A stretch of DNA of 64,000 nt from Planctobacterium sp965279005. GTDB lineage: Bacteria > Pseudomonadota > Gammaproteobacteria > Enterobacterales > Alteromonadaceae. Of this stretch, positions 1 to 8,371 are shown piece after piece; within the stretch, counting starts at the first letter, position 1, and every line of letters starts with the position of its first letter. The notes under the pieces are model-generated. The model saw only the letters and a program-made list of their open reading frames with translations. It ran no database searches and was not told where the DNA came from. The position numbers and the translations under genes are program-made. The stretch spans positions 186,001 through 250,000 of the forward strand of contig CBDIHK010000023.1 of assembly GCA_965279005.1 (NCBI GenBank), in the 5' to 3' direction.

Positions 1-627
1 CACCGGCCAGTAAGGTTCATAAATACGGGATGGTGTCCTATCACTGCGCATACCGTGCGAGCGGAAAGTTGTCGCTTTGTCCCCCAAGGTATCGAACATG
101 GCGAGTTCAGACAGGGTCTTGCGCTGGGCATAACTATGCCTTAGTGCTTCCATATCGACTTTAGATACATCTTCCAACGGGTAATTTTCATCTATGCCTA
201 TGGTTTGCCGATCTTGGTACACGGAAATGCTGGATACGTATTGGTAATGGCCAATCTTATCCTTGAGCAGAGCCGTCATGTCAGCTACTGCTTTCGGTGA
301 TTTTTGCCAGGTATCCACCACTAGATCATAAGTGTGTTTTTTCAAGTGCTTTTTTAAATTGGCCAAGCCGCTACCATCGTTGATCTCGCGGTCGCCGCGG
401 ATCCAATTCAGTTGTGGGAACATATCCGGGTTGGTAAAACCACGGTTAAACAAGGTGACTTGATAGCCCTTGTCCAACATGGCCGACACAATATTGGGAC
501 CAAAAAAATCGCGCCCGCCCAACATCAACACTTTTGGTGCCGATTTCGCTGAGATGCCGCTGCTAGCTAAAACAGCACCACTTGCAGTGAGTGCTAACAA
601 ACTTTTGTTAAATGTTCTTCTATCCAT
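1..627 (-). CDS. Tat-exported NAD-dependent epimerase/dehydratase-like protein (partial)
   Basis: The gene starts at 627 and its 3' end lies beyond base 1. The first residues read MDRRTFNKSLLALTASGA, which is a twin-arginine signal with a hydrophobic stretch, so export by the Tat system is likely. It is followed by a Rossmann start, VLMLGGRDFFGPNIVSAML, with the glycine-rich turn of extended short-chain dehydrogenases. Further on come YVSSISVY and a Ser/Tyr-rich region as in NAD-dependent epimerases. Substrate is unknown. A Tat signal fits a protein that folds around its NAD(P) cofactor before export; this is inference. It lies just downstream of the LytTR regulator on the same strand, 41 bases apart, so the two may be co-transcribed. 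Confidence 0.75.
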   Translation of the reverse strand, partial: MDRRTFNKSLLALTASGAVLASSGISAKSAPKVLMLGGRDFFGPNIVSAMLDKGYQVTLFNRGFTNPDMFPQLNWIRGDREINDGSGLANLKKHLKKHTYDLVVDTWQKSPKAVADMTALLKDKIGHYQYVSSISVYQDRQTIGIDENYPLEDVSKVDMEALRHSYAQRKTLSELAMFDTLGDKATTFRSHGMRSDRTPSRIYEPYWPV

Positions 628-668
628 AGCTTTGCAACCTTTACTAAACCTGAAACAAATTCTGGAGT

Positions 669-1529
669 CTATTTCTGCGGGTAAAAAGGCGAGTGGGACG
701 AATGCTGCCGTTGTGGGGATAACTGTATGCACCGCAGCACTGGCTCAACAAAGGTGCGGCCAATATTTATCTTATCCCGGTTGCTAAGTACTACCCGAAA
801 ACTGGATTTTGAATAGCGGTCAACTTGTTCAATCGCAGATAGGTTTATTAATGCAGACCGGCTAACTTGGATAAACCCGACAGCTTGCAGGCGCTGCTGC
901 ATCCGCTTCAACGTATCCCTAACCACTATTTCTTTATCCGCCGTAAACACTGAAATGTAGTTTTTAGCAGATACCACTGCCAGGATAAGGTTTGGTTGGA
1001 GCCGGTAAGTATGGATGCCATCATGCAATACAATTATTTTTTCTGAACCTGGGTCACTTAATTTATCAGTGACCGCTGTGTTTTTTTGTGCATACTTCTG
1101 CTTGTAATAAACCGCCACAGATACCATGGCGCTGGCAATAAAAATGTTTTGCAACCAGCGCTTGTTCATCAAGTGCACAAAAGATTGCAACAAGGATTTG
1201 TCTGACTCGAGTAAAGCTTGGAATATCGCTGAGGAAATAACAATCTGCAACGGCCCTACCAACAGGACGAACACCACAATTTGCCAACGCATGTTGTGTA
1301 ATCGGGCTTTGCTAAAACCATCACTCAAAACCCAGGCTAAGCCAAGCCCAAACCAAACGATCCAATCAACCAAGCTCCATACTAACGACAGGCTAACCGG
1401 TTGGCCGTAGTACACTGAAAAATGCAGCCACTGGAATAAAATCACTAGCATCAGTAAAGCTACAATATGGGGAAAATAACGTTTTAAGTCGGAAGCAGCC
1501 ATTGCATACCGCCCAAAAAAATAGAACAC
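669..1529 (-). CDS. Membrane-anchored LytTR-family transcriptional regulator
   Basis: The 286-residue product has about four hydrophobic segments in residues 15-155. A soluble C-terminal LytTR DNA-binding domain follows at about 165-270, with VVSAKNYISVF and the FIQVSRSALINLSAIE stretch typical of the family. There is no receiver domain, so this is the membrane LytTR type rather than a classical LytR/AlgR response regulator. The signal it senses is not visible. A second ATG nine codons in (residue 10) is an equally good start. It is upstream of the Tat-exported epimerase-like gene and may control it; that is inference from position only. Confidence 0.8.
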   Translation of the reverse strand: MFYFFGRYAMAASDLKRYFPHIVALLMLVILFQWLHFSVYYGQPVSLSLVWSLVDWIVWFGLGLAWVLSDGFSKARLHNMRWQIVVFVLLVGPLQIVISSAIFQALLESDKSLLQSFVHLMNKRWLQNIFIASAMVSVAVYYKQKYAQKNTAVTDKLSDPGSEKIIVLHDGIHTYRLQPNLILAVVSAKNYISVFTADKEIVVRDTLKRMQQRLQAVGFIQVSRSALINLSAIEQVDRYSKSSFRVVLSNRDKINIGRTFVEPVLRCIQLSPQRQHSSHSPFYPQK

Positions 1530-1639
1530 GGGCAGATGTTAGCCACTCAGTGGCTAACAAACCAATGAAAGCCCATCAACGACCCAAAACTTGCGATCAA
1601 TCGCAATCTTGCCAGACACCGCAGCCTAAATTGAGGATC

Positions 1640-2836
1640 CTATTGTCTGGACACGATTTGCTGGTATTCAAACAATTGCCGGTCTGTATTGCCACCGGCC
1701 ATAGCAGTGCCTTCCCTTAGCTGCTGCAACGCTTGTTTATCCTGTTTTAGGTAGGCATTGAAGAACAACAGCTCCCAATTATTTTTATCAACCCAAGAGC
1801 CTTCTTCAAATACATGGGGTTGGTCTACCAGCTCAACTACATAGCGATCCCCTGCTAAATGCTTGGTTGCAGGCAGGATATAGGAGGCCTGGGTGATTTG
1901 GTCGTCACTGCCATATAGCGTGAGCATGGGAATTTTCACATCGCTTAAAGCCTGGTTTTCTGCACCAAACGCATAAACATGGTTGCCGTTATAAAAGCCA
2001 CCAGTCCAAGGCGCCGCCGCTACCCCCGCTTTTATACGTGGGTCAGTAACGGCATTGCTATTGCCATTTACCTTGCCACCGGCCATGGCATAAGTGGTGA
2101 AACCTCCAAAACTGTGGCCATAAATACCAATGTTGTCGGTGTCGATACGCGGTCCAAAATGCGCGTCTGCGAGCACATGGTCAAGCCCCGCCTTGGTCAA
2201 AAAGGGTCGCAAATAATTTGAATGCAAATCATCACTTGCGTTCCCCTGCCATCGGTCATCACCGTAGAACAAGACTAAAACAATATAGCCGCTGCGGGAC
2301 AGATCGTGGGCGTGGCGGACGTCATAGATGCCGTGGGCAGCCATACCATGGGAAAAAATCACCAAAGGATATTTGCCTTTGGGATCGGCAAATTCTGGGC
2401 TTTCACCTGGCTTAAGCATATTCTCAAAGTCCCCAAACTGGCCATTTTGATAAGGGAATTGATATGCGTTGGGCGATGCGTCAGGTGCGCTTGGATAGGT
2501 GACATAAGCCAATAGCGGCACCGACTCTCCACTGACAGGACCGTATAGCTGCTCATTTTTCGGAACTGGCACATTAAAAACCCAGGCATCTTCAGGATGT
2601 GCCATGATATCGGTGACAAAGCGATCAAAAATCCAAAGCTTAGGCAGCCCCAATAGATAGGCCTGCATATCGTCGTCAGACATATCAGCATAGCCTGTCG
2701 CTACCTGCATATTGGTAGAGGCAACACTGTATTGTCCGGCAATAGGTGCTGGGATCTCAATTGCGCCATCAGCCATAGGCTTTCCCCCTAATAAAACTAA
2801 CGTCAGTAAAAAAACTAGCAACGGTCGCCTATTCAT
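1640..2836 (-). CDS. Exported alpha/beta hydrolase (dienelactone/PAF-acetylhydrolase-like)
   Basis: A hydrophobic N-terminus (LLVFLLTLVLLGG) suggests Sec export. The fold is an alpha/beta hydrolase. The nucleophile elbow is GIYGHSFGG with Ser at about residue 242, the acid is in LYGSDDQIT and the histidine in DQPHVFEEG. The segment VIFSHGMAAHG has the oxyanion-hole pattern seen in chlorophyllase, dienelactone hydrolase and PAF-acetylhydrolase relatives. The catalytic set looks intact, so an active periplasmic or secreted esterase/lipase is likely; substrate unknown. It stands alone, with recQ-type helicase divergent upstream. Confidence 0.8.
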   Translation of the reverse strand: MNRRPLLVFLLTLVLLGGKPMADGAIEIPAPIAGQYSVASTNMQVATGYADMSDDDMQAYLLGLPKLWIFDRFVTDIMAHPEDAWVFNVPVPKNEQLYGPVSGESVPLLAYVTYPSAPDASPNAYQFPYQNGQFGDFENMLKPGESPEFADPKGKYPLVIFSHGMAAHGIYDVRHAHDLSRSGYIVLVLFYGDDRWQGNASDDLHSNYLRPFLTKAGLDHVLADAHFGPRIDTDNIGIYGHSFGGFTTYAMAGGKVNGNSNAVTDPRIKAGVAAAPWTGGFYNGNHVYAFGAENQALSDVKIPMLTLYGSDDQITQASYILPATKHLAGDRYVVELVDQPHVFEEGSWVDKNNWELLFFNAYLKQDKQALQQLREGTAMAGGNTDRQLFEYQQIVSRQ

Positions 2837-3083
2837 ATAGCTATCCTGCCCTGGTGTTTTCCTAAAACGAGGAATGGGATTGTATTATTAGCGGGGCTGG
2901 GAACAAGCTATTAGGTTCGAAGATACGGTTAACCGGGTATACTGGGCGTTCAAATGGCCAGATAGTCGCAATTGAACAGGTTTTATACCGTTTCCATTAA
3001 GTATTTGCTCTACACTAAAAAACCAGCCGGCATTTACCTTTAGTAACTATGGAAAAAATACCAACAGGGATGGAAAAGCAACA

Positions 3084-5030
3084 ATGAATGAACAAACGCT
3101 AAAAACAATACTGACCCAACAATTTGGCTTTGACACATTCAGGCCAGGTCAAATAGAAACCATCAGGCAGTTACTCGCTGGAGATTCTTCACTTGCAATC
3201 TTCCCGACTGGATCTGGTAAGTCACTTTGCTACCAATTTGCTGCTATGCAACTGCCCAATCTCACCCTGGTGGTCTCGCCATTGCTAGCCTTAATCAAAG
3301 ACCAGCTAGACTTTTTAGCCCACAAAAATATACCTGCAGCTAGTATCGATTCCAGCCTCACGCCTGAGCAAAACAAACAGGTAATGGCAGACGTGCAGGC
3401 TGGCAAAATTAAGATTTTAATGGTGTCGGTAGAACGCTTTAAAAATGAGCGTTTCCGCAACTTTATCAACCAGGTTGCGATTTCCCTATTGGTGGTAGAC
3501 GAAGCCCACTGTATCTCCGAGTGGGGGCATAATTTTCGCCCTGACTACCTCAAGCTACCGGAATACCGGGCAGCCCTCAGCATCCCAACCGTATTGCTGT
3601 TGACCGCAACGGCTACCAAAAAAGTGAAGCGGGATATGGCGGCAAAGTTTGGCATCCAACCTACGCATATCGTGCAAACCGGCTTTTACCGATCCAACCT
3701 CAACTTACAAATGCTACCGGTGCAGAATAAGCACAAGCAAGACAAGCTGCTGGCAATACTCTCGCAGCAACATGGCGCGGGCATTATCTATGTGACTTTG
3801 CAGCAAAGTGCAGAGTCCCTGGCAAAGTACCTGCAAGCCCAAGGTACCAATGCCGTCGCCTACCATGCAGGCCTAAAGGATGAGGCAAGGCAATCAATCC
3901 AAAGCGGTTTTATGGATGGGCATATCAAAATCGTGGTTGCCACTATCGCCTTCGGAATGGGCATAGACAAAGCTCACATACGCTTTGTTATCCATTTTGA
4001 CCTGCCAAAATCCATCGAGAACTATAGCCAGGAGATTGGTCGGGCAGGCCGGGATGGCGGTGGCGCCAATTGTATTGTCCTGGGGGATTTGACCGGCTTA
4101 AATACATTGGAAAATTTTATCTATGGCGACACACCTGAGCTGGCGAATATTGAACGGGTTTTAGAAGACATAAAACAGGCAGAAGTTGGCAAATGGGAGT
4201 TACAAACCTATAGCTTGAGCCAGCACAGCAATATCAGGCAACTTCCTCTAAAGACACTGTTGGTACAGCTGGAATTGCAGGGCATCATCCAGGCCAAATA
4301 CAGCTATTTCGGGGAATACAAAATTAAGTGCCTGGTCGAACCCGCAAGTATTGTTGAAAAATTTAAAGATGAGCGGCAACGCTTTGTCCAAGCAATATTT
4401 GACGCAACCAGTTTCAAGAAAACGTGGGGTAAATTAGATTTTGATGCGTTGCAGCAGGCCTACCCATGTGAACGCAGCCGGGTATTGACTGCACTTGACT
4501 ATTTGCAGCAACAGGGGTTAATTGAACTACAAACCAGTGCCATGATCGAAGTGTACCAAGTTGACCAAGCGGCATTGCAGCAACCTGGATTAGCCCAGCA
4601 GTTGGCACACTACTTCAAACAGAAAGAACAATCTGAAATTAACCGCATTGCTGCCTTAGTGCGTTTTATCGAATTGGATAGCTGCCTAAGCTCCAACCTC
4701 GCCCGCTATTTTGACGACCAGCAAGCCCCAGAGATCTGCGGCCATTGCTCGGTATGCCAAGGCCAAGTAGCCCAACTGGCAACACCGGAGTTACCGGCCT
4801 TGCCAACACCAGAAGCCCTGGCTGGCACTATTGCCAAACTAGAAGATAGGCTTAGTGAAACCGCCCCTGACTTGAAAGTCAGTGCGGAACTAGTTACCCG
4901 GTTTTTATGCGGGTTAACCCAGCCTGTTTTCACCAAGGCTAAAGTGCGGCATTTAAACGGCTGGGCGAGCTGTGAAATGCAGAGGTATAGCGAAGTGAAA
5001 AGACTTGTGGCGAAGGTCAAAAATAAATAG
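3084..5030 (+). CDS. RecQ-family ATP-dependent DNA helicase
   Basis: At 648 residues it has the RecQ core. An N-terminal FRPGQIETI motif 0 is followed by Walker A FPTGSGKS at about 41-48, the DEAH box in VVDEAHCISEWGHNFRPDY at about 140, and motif VI QEIGRAGRDG. The C-terminal zinc site is visible as a cysteine in LDSCLSSN followed by CGHCSVC. No clear HRDC domain follows the winged-helix part. It unwinds 3'-5' DNA in repair; which RecQ paralogue it is cannot be decided. The ATG lies a few bases after a purine-rich stretch (aaagcaaca), a weak ribosome site. It converges on the small membrane protein gene that follows. Confidence 0.92.
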   Translation: MNEQTLKTILTQQFGFDTFRPGQIETIRQLLAGDSSLAIFPTGSGKSLCYQFAAMQLPNLTLVVSPLLALIKDQLDFLAHKNIPAASIDSSLTPEQNKQVMADVQAGKIKILMVSVERFKNERFRNFINQVAISLLVVDEAHCISEWGHNFRPDYLKLPEYRAALSIPTVLLLTATATKKVKRDMAAKFGIQPTHIVQTGFYRSNLNLQMLPVQNKHKQDKLLAILSQQHGAGIIYVTLQQSAESLAKYLQAQGTNAVAYHAGLKDEARQSIQSGFMDGHIKIVVATIAFGMGIDKAHIRFVIHFDLPKSIENYSQEIGRAGRDGGGANCIVLGDLTGLNTLENFIYGDTPELANIERVLEDIKQAEVGKWELQTYSLSQHSNIRQLPLKTLLVQLELQGIIQAKYSYFGEYKIKCLVEPASIVEKFKDERQRFVQAIFDATSFKKTWGKLDFDALQQAYPCERSRVLTALDYLQQQGLIELQTSAMIEVYQVDQAALQQPGLAQQLAHYFKQKEQSEINRIAALVRFIELDSCLSSNLARYFDDQQAPEICGHCSVCQGQVAQLATPELPALPTPEALAGTIAKLEDRLSETAPDLKVSAELVTRFLCGLTQPVFTKAKVRHLNGWASCEMQRYSEVKRLVAKVKNK

Positions 5031-5042
5031 TCGCTTAAACCA

Positions 5043-5696
5043 TTATTCCTGGCAGTCTAGCTGAACAAAATTGGCGCTATTAAACAGGGTTTCATACTTT
5101 TGATCCAGGTAGTTGGTCTGTGCAGTCCATTCAGCCAGCAATCCCCCAAGCGATATGTAGTATTCAATCGGTTGCTCGTTGTATTTCAGGCTGCGGTCAA
5201 AAATCGCGTCGTTAATACGGTTAACCAGCGGTTGGTAACTATCTGCCTGGTAGTCAAACAATGAACCGATTTCAGTGGCTAGCTCAAAGTTGGCGTGGAT
5301 CAAATACCCGGACTCACCGGCCAGGCTCCAGGCAGAATAACGCAACGACTCTTGCACCAGCATTTGTTCCAGGTTAGACCGGGTCAATTCGGTTTGAGGC
5401 TGACTATTGAGGATCCGGATGGCACCGTTCACCGACGCCAGCATGCCTTGCTGGCGCGGAATATAGTCGTTTTTTAGCAAAAACCGGTTAAAGGCAAGTT
5501 CAGACTTTACGTTGCACAAGGCAATTTGGGTGCGCTCTTCAATGTCAGAGGCCTCATCCCAGTCCTGTAATGCAAAGGCCAAAATGATACTGGCACCTAT
5601 AAAGGCCGACTCCGCAAAAACAGCGCGCCACTTAATTGCCCTACCATTTGCCTGCAGTGTCATAACCGAATGCGTTTCCATCTGTACTAAATGCAC
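5043..5696 (-). CDS. Hypothetical protein with one N-terminal membrane segment
   Basis: A 217-residue protein I do not recognise by name. It has one membrane segment near residues 27-45 (FIGASIILAFALQDW) followed by a long, mostly helical extracytoplasmic part. The WDEASDIEERTQIAL stretch after the membrane segment resembles the small DUF6090-like proteins of marine bacteria, but I cannot confirm a family. In-frame ATGs at residues 1, 6 and 12 make the start uncertain. The stop faces the stop of the helicase gene 13 bases away, so the two genes converge with almost no space for a terminator. Confidence 0.6.
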   Translation of the reverse strand: MHLVQMETHSVMTLQANGRAIKWRAVFAESAFIGASIILAFALQDWDEASDIEERTQIALCNVKSELAFNRFLLKNDYIPRQQGMLASVNGAIRILNSQPQTELTRSNLEQMLVQESLRYSAWSLAGESGYLIHANFELATEIGSLFDYQADSYQPLVNRINDAIFDRSLKYNEQPIEYYISLGGLLAEWTAQTNYLDQKYETLFNSANFVQLDCQE

Positions 5697-5731
5697 TTAG
5701 TAAACCAGAAAGGCGCTAGTTAGTAAAATTA

Positions 5732-5816
5732 TATCAAGGGGTCAGAGACCTTGATACTTCCTATGTAAATCAACACGTTATAAGTCAATAATTTCAAGGT
5801 CTCTGACCCTTTGATG
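5732..5816. repeat. Inverted repeat with 21-bp arms (mobile-element-like)
   Basis: Two arms face each other across 39 bases: tcaaggggtcagagaccttg plus a (5734-5754) and tcaaggtctctgaccctttg plus a (5794-5814). They are reverse complements at 20 of 21 positions. Each arm is itself partly palindromic (tcaagg...ccttga). Repeats beginning GGGGTCAGAGNCC are common around REP-type or Y1-transposase elements in gammaproteobacteria; that link is from memory. No gene lies inside. It could also act as a bidirectional terminator or mRNA stabiliser between the two flanking minus-strand genes. Confidence 0.7.
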
Positions 5817-5829
5817 GGGAATACGCCGT

Positions 5830-7992
5830 TTACACTATCTCAAACTCCGCCACCTGATCTGCGATCATCACGCGGATTGGGCGTTTTTCCTGCACAAATT
5901 CCAGGTCTTCGTTGTATAAGCTGAGGGCGCTTGGTTCTAGTTCTAAAGTGACGGTTGCGCTTTGGCCAGGCTGTAAAGTAATCCGTTTAAAGGCTTTCAG
6001 CGACTTCATAGGCCGGGTCACCGAGGCTAACAAGTCCTTGAGGTAAACCTGCACTACTTCGTCACCCGCCCGGTCACTGGTATTGCTAACGACTACGGAT
6101 ACTGGCAATGGCTTACCTGCTTCGATAGTTTCAGGCACATTGATGTCACTGTACACAAATGTACTGTAGCTCAGGCCATAGCCAAACTCATAAAGCGGTT
6201 CATACCAGGTAGAGATTTCGCCACTTTCGTAGCTACGTGCGTTGTAGAGCGCCGGTACATGGGAACCATCCACGGGGAAGCTGATGGGCAAACGGCCCGA
6301 TGGGTTGTTGTCGCCAAAAAGGGTTTCCGCTATGGGCATGGCGCCTTCAGTGCCAGGTAAATAGGCCCACAATAGTGCTTCGACATTTTTGTTCGCCCAC
6401 TTGATATTGAGCGGGCGCCCTAGTGCTGCCACCATGACTACCGGGATATCGGTGGCCACCGCGGCTTTCAGCATTTTCTTCTCGTCTTTTTCCAGTGCCA
6501 GTTCCATGGAATCGCCATACCATTCTGCGTGGGGTTCTTCGCTTACCACACTAATGCACACATCGAAGTCCACCGGGGATATATTCATCCTTTTTAATTT
6601 AGAAGCACTGTCCACATGCACAATTTTGGTATCGGGTGACACGGTTTTGCGGATGGCATCAAGCACGGTATCGCAATTGAGGTCTTCTTCCTCGGCACCT
6701 GCCCAGCCCAGGGTCCAGCCACCACACAGGTGGCGCTTGCTATTAGCGGCCTCACCGGTTACTAAGATGGCTTTTAAGCTTTTTGCTAGGGGCAGGATAT
6801 TGCGTTTGTTTTTCAGCAGGGTGATAGACTGCTCTGCGAGTTTTTTGGCTACGGCCTTGCTTTGGGCACCACCTACAAGGCGGTCAGCGCCTTCCACATC
6901 AACAGGATCAGCGTCGAATAAACCCAGCTTAAACTTGGTCAGTAAAACCCGGCGTACGGCATCATCTAGGCGAGCCATATCAATTTCGCCGTCGGCAATA
7001 GCCTGCTCCATCAAGTCCACGGCTTCGATATGGCAGACTGCCATATTCAAATCCAAACCTGCGTTAAAGGAACGTACAATGCCGTCCTTGCGGGTCGCTG
7101 CGATTTTGTGGCGACTGTGCAAGCGCTCCACATCTTCCCAGTCGGACATGGTTATGCCAGTAAAGCCCATGCGATCCCTAAGCAAATCACCCAGCAGGTG
7201 TTTCGATACAGGTACCGGCACGCCGTTGACGTCGCCGCCACTGACCATCATGGTCAATACATCCTGCTGGATCGCTTCTTCAAAGGGCGGCGCATGCATT
7301 TCCAGGATACTGCGCTGGGATAAGTCGGCCTGGGTTCTGTCCATGCCATTACGGGATTCGCCATAACCGATGAAATGCTTGGCACAAGCCGCCATATGCG
7401 CAGGGCTTTGCATGCCTTTGACAAAGGCACCGGCGATTTGGGAAGCAAGATAAGGATCTTCCCCCAGGGATTCATATACCCTACCCCATCGGGTATCCCT
7501 AGCAACATCAATAGTTGGTGCGAAGTTGAGGTTAAAACCGATAGACGCCAGTTCTTCACCCACTAAGCTAGCATACTCCTCTGCCAGCTCGGGGTTCCAA
7601 GCGCCCGCTACAGCCAAGTTATGGGTATAGATGGTCGAGTCTTTCATAAAGTTGACGCCATGCACGGCATCAATGCCGTACATGAGAGGGATGTCTAGAC
7701 GACTGGTTTTGGCATGTTCGGTGACGGCAGCAATGTAGCCCACCCATGCTTTGGCGGAGCCATCACCTATCTGGGACGCACCACCAAATAAAAAGGTACC
7801 CACATGGTATTCATTGAGCAGCTTGTCTAAATAAACCGGATCGGCTTCGCTTTCGTAGCTCTCCCCAAACTCCTCGCTGGTGCGCTCGGTAAAGCAAAAA
7901 CAAGGCTCAATCATAATACATTGGCCGAGCTTTTCCCTAACCGTCATCTGGCCTAACAATGCTTCAATGCGTTGCTCAAATTGGTGACTCAT
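5830..7992 (-). CDS. Glycoside hydrolase family 3 beta-glucosidase
   Basis: A full GH3 enzyme of about 720 residues. It contains the N-terminal TIM-barrel with KHFIGYGESRNGMDR and the nucleophile Asp in GITMSDWEDVERL, then the alpha/beta sandwich domain. A C-terminal fibronectin-III-like domain follows (about the last 80 residues, GDEVVQVYLKDL). It cleaves terminal beta-linked glucose from oligosaccharides. There is no signal peptide if translation starts at MSHQFEQRIEALL (7992), preceded by a gtgga-type ribosome site. The frame stays open to 8055, but the extra residues are basic and unlike the family. Cytosolic action on imported oligosaccharides is therefore likely. No transporter gene is adjacent. 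Confidence 0.9.
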   Translation of the reverse strand: MSHQFEQRIEALLGQMTVREKLGQCIMIEPCFCFTERTSEEFGESYESEADPVYLDKLLNEYHVGTFLFGGASQIGDGSAKAWVGYIAAVTEHAKTSRLDIPLMYGIDAVHGVNFMKDSTIYTHNLAVAGAWNPELAEEYASLVGEELASIGFNLNFAPTIDVARDTRWGRVYESLGEDPYLASQIAGAFVKGMQSPAHMAACAKHFIGYGESRNGMDRTQADLSQRSILEMHAPPFEEAIQQDVLTMMVSGGDVNGVPVPVSKHLLGDLLRDRMGFTGITMSDWEDVERLHSRHKIAATRKDGIVRSFNAGLDLNMAVCHIEAVDLMEQAIADGEIDMARLDDAVRRVLLTKFKLGLFDADPVDVEGADRLVGGAQSKAVAKKLAEQSITLLKNKRNILPLAKSLKAILVTGEAANSKRHLCGGWTLGWAGAEEEDLNCDTVLDAIRKTVSPDTKIVHVDSASKLKRMNISPVDFDVCISVVSEEPHAEWYGDSMELALEKDEKKMLKAAVATDIPVVMVAALGRPLNIKWANKNVEALLWAYLPGTEGAMPIAETLFGDNNPSGRLPISFPVDGSHVPALYNARSYESGEISTWYEPLYEFGYGLSYSTFVYSDINVPETIEAGKPLPVSVVVSNTSDRAGDEVVQVYLKDLLASVTRPMKSLKAFKRITLQPGQSATVTLELEPSALSLYNEDLEFVQEKRPIRVMIADQVAEFEIV

Positions 7993-8371
7993 GTTTTCCA
8001 CTCTTCTAATTAAAGTTCCAAACCATCGTTTCAACCTAGACAGTTTAGACACCAATTGGAAGAAAATTTAGGTAAGGAGGGCAGATATTTGGATCAATTG
8101 GCCGGTAACTGAAAATGTTGCCATTATGCAGTGCTGCACAAGGAGCCAATATATCGGTTAACAACAACCCATCCTCGGCAAAAGCAGGAGCCGGAACAAA
8201 AATTCCCGAAAAAACATAAATCTAGATCAATTAGCTCCACTTTTTAACAGCTAGATACTATTATTATCCTAGCTCATTAAATAACCACATAAAGATTAAT
8301 GGAATTGATGCAAATCAGCTGGGGATGTGTATGCTATAGCCCACTGAGGCAACCTTTCCCGTTTTGAAGTA
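7993..8371. other. Divergent intergenic region between the GH3 and hybrid kinase genes
   Basis: These 379 bases hold the promoters of two divergent genes. I see AT-rich stretches near 8240-8300 (tactattattatcct, attaaataacca) that could serve as -10 regions, but no convincing operator, riboswitch or small gene. Confidence 0.5.

Noticed and set aside
6389..7366. 325-codon open frame antisense to the GH3 gene
   Set aside because: Composition is typical of antisense translation and the GH3 frame carries all conserved motifs.
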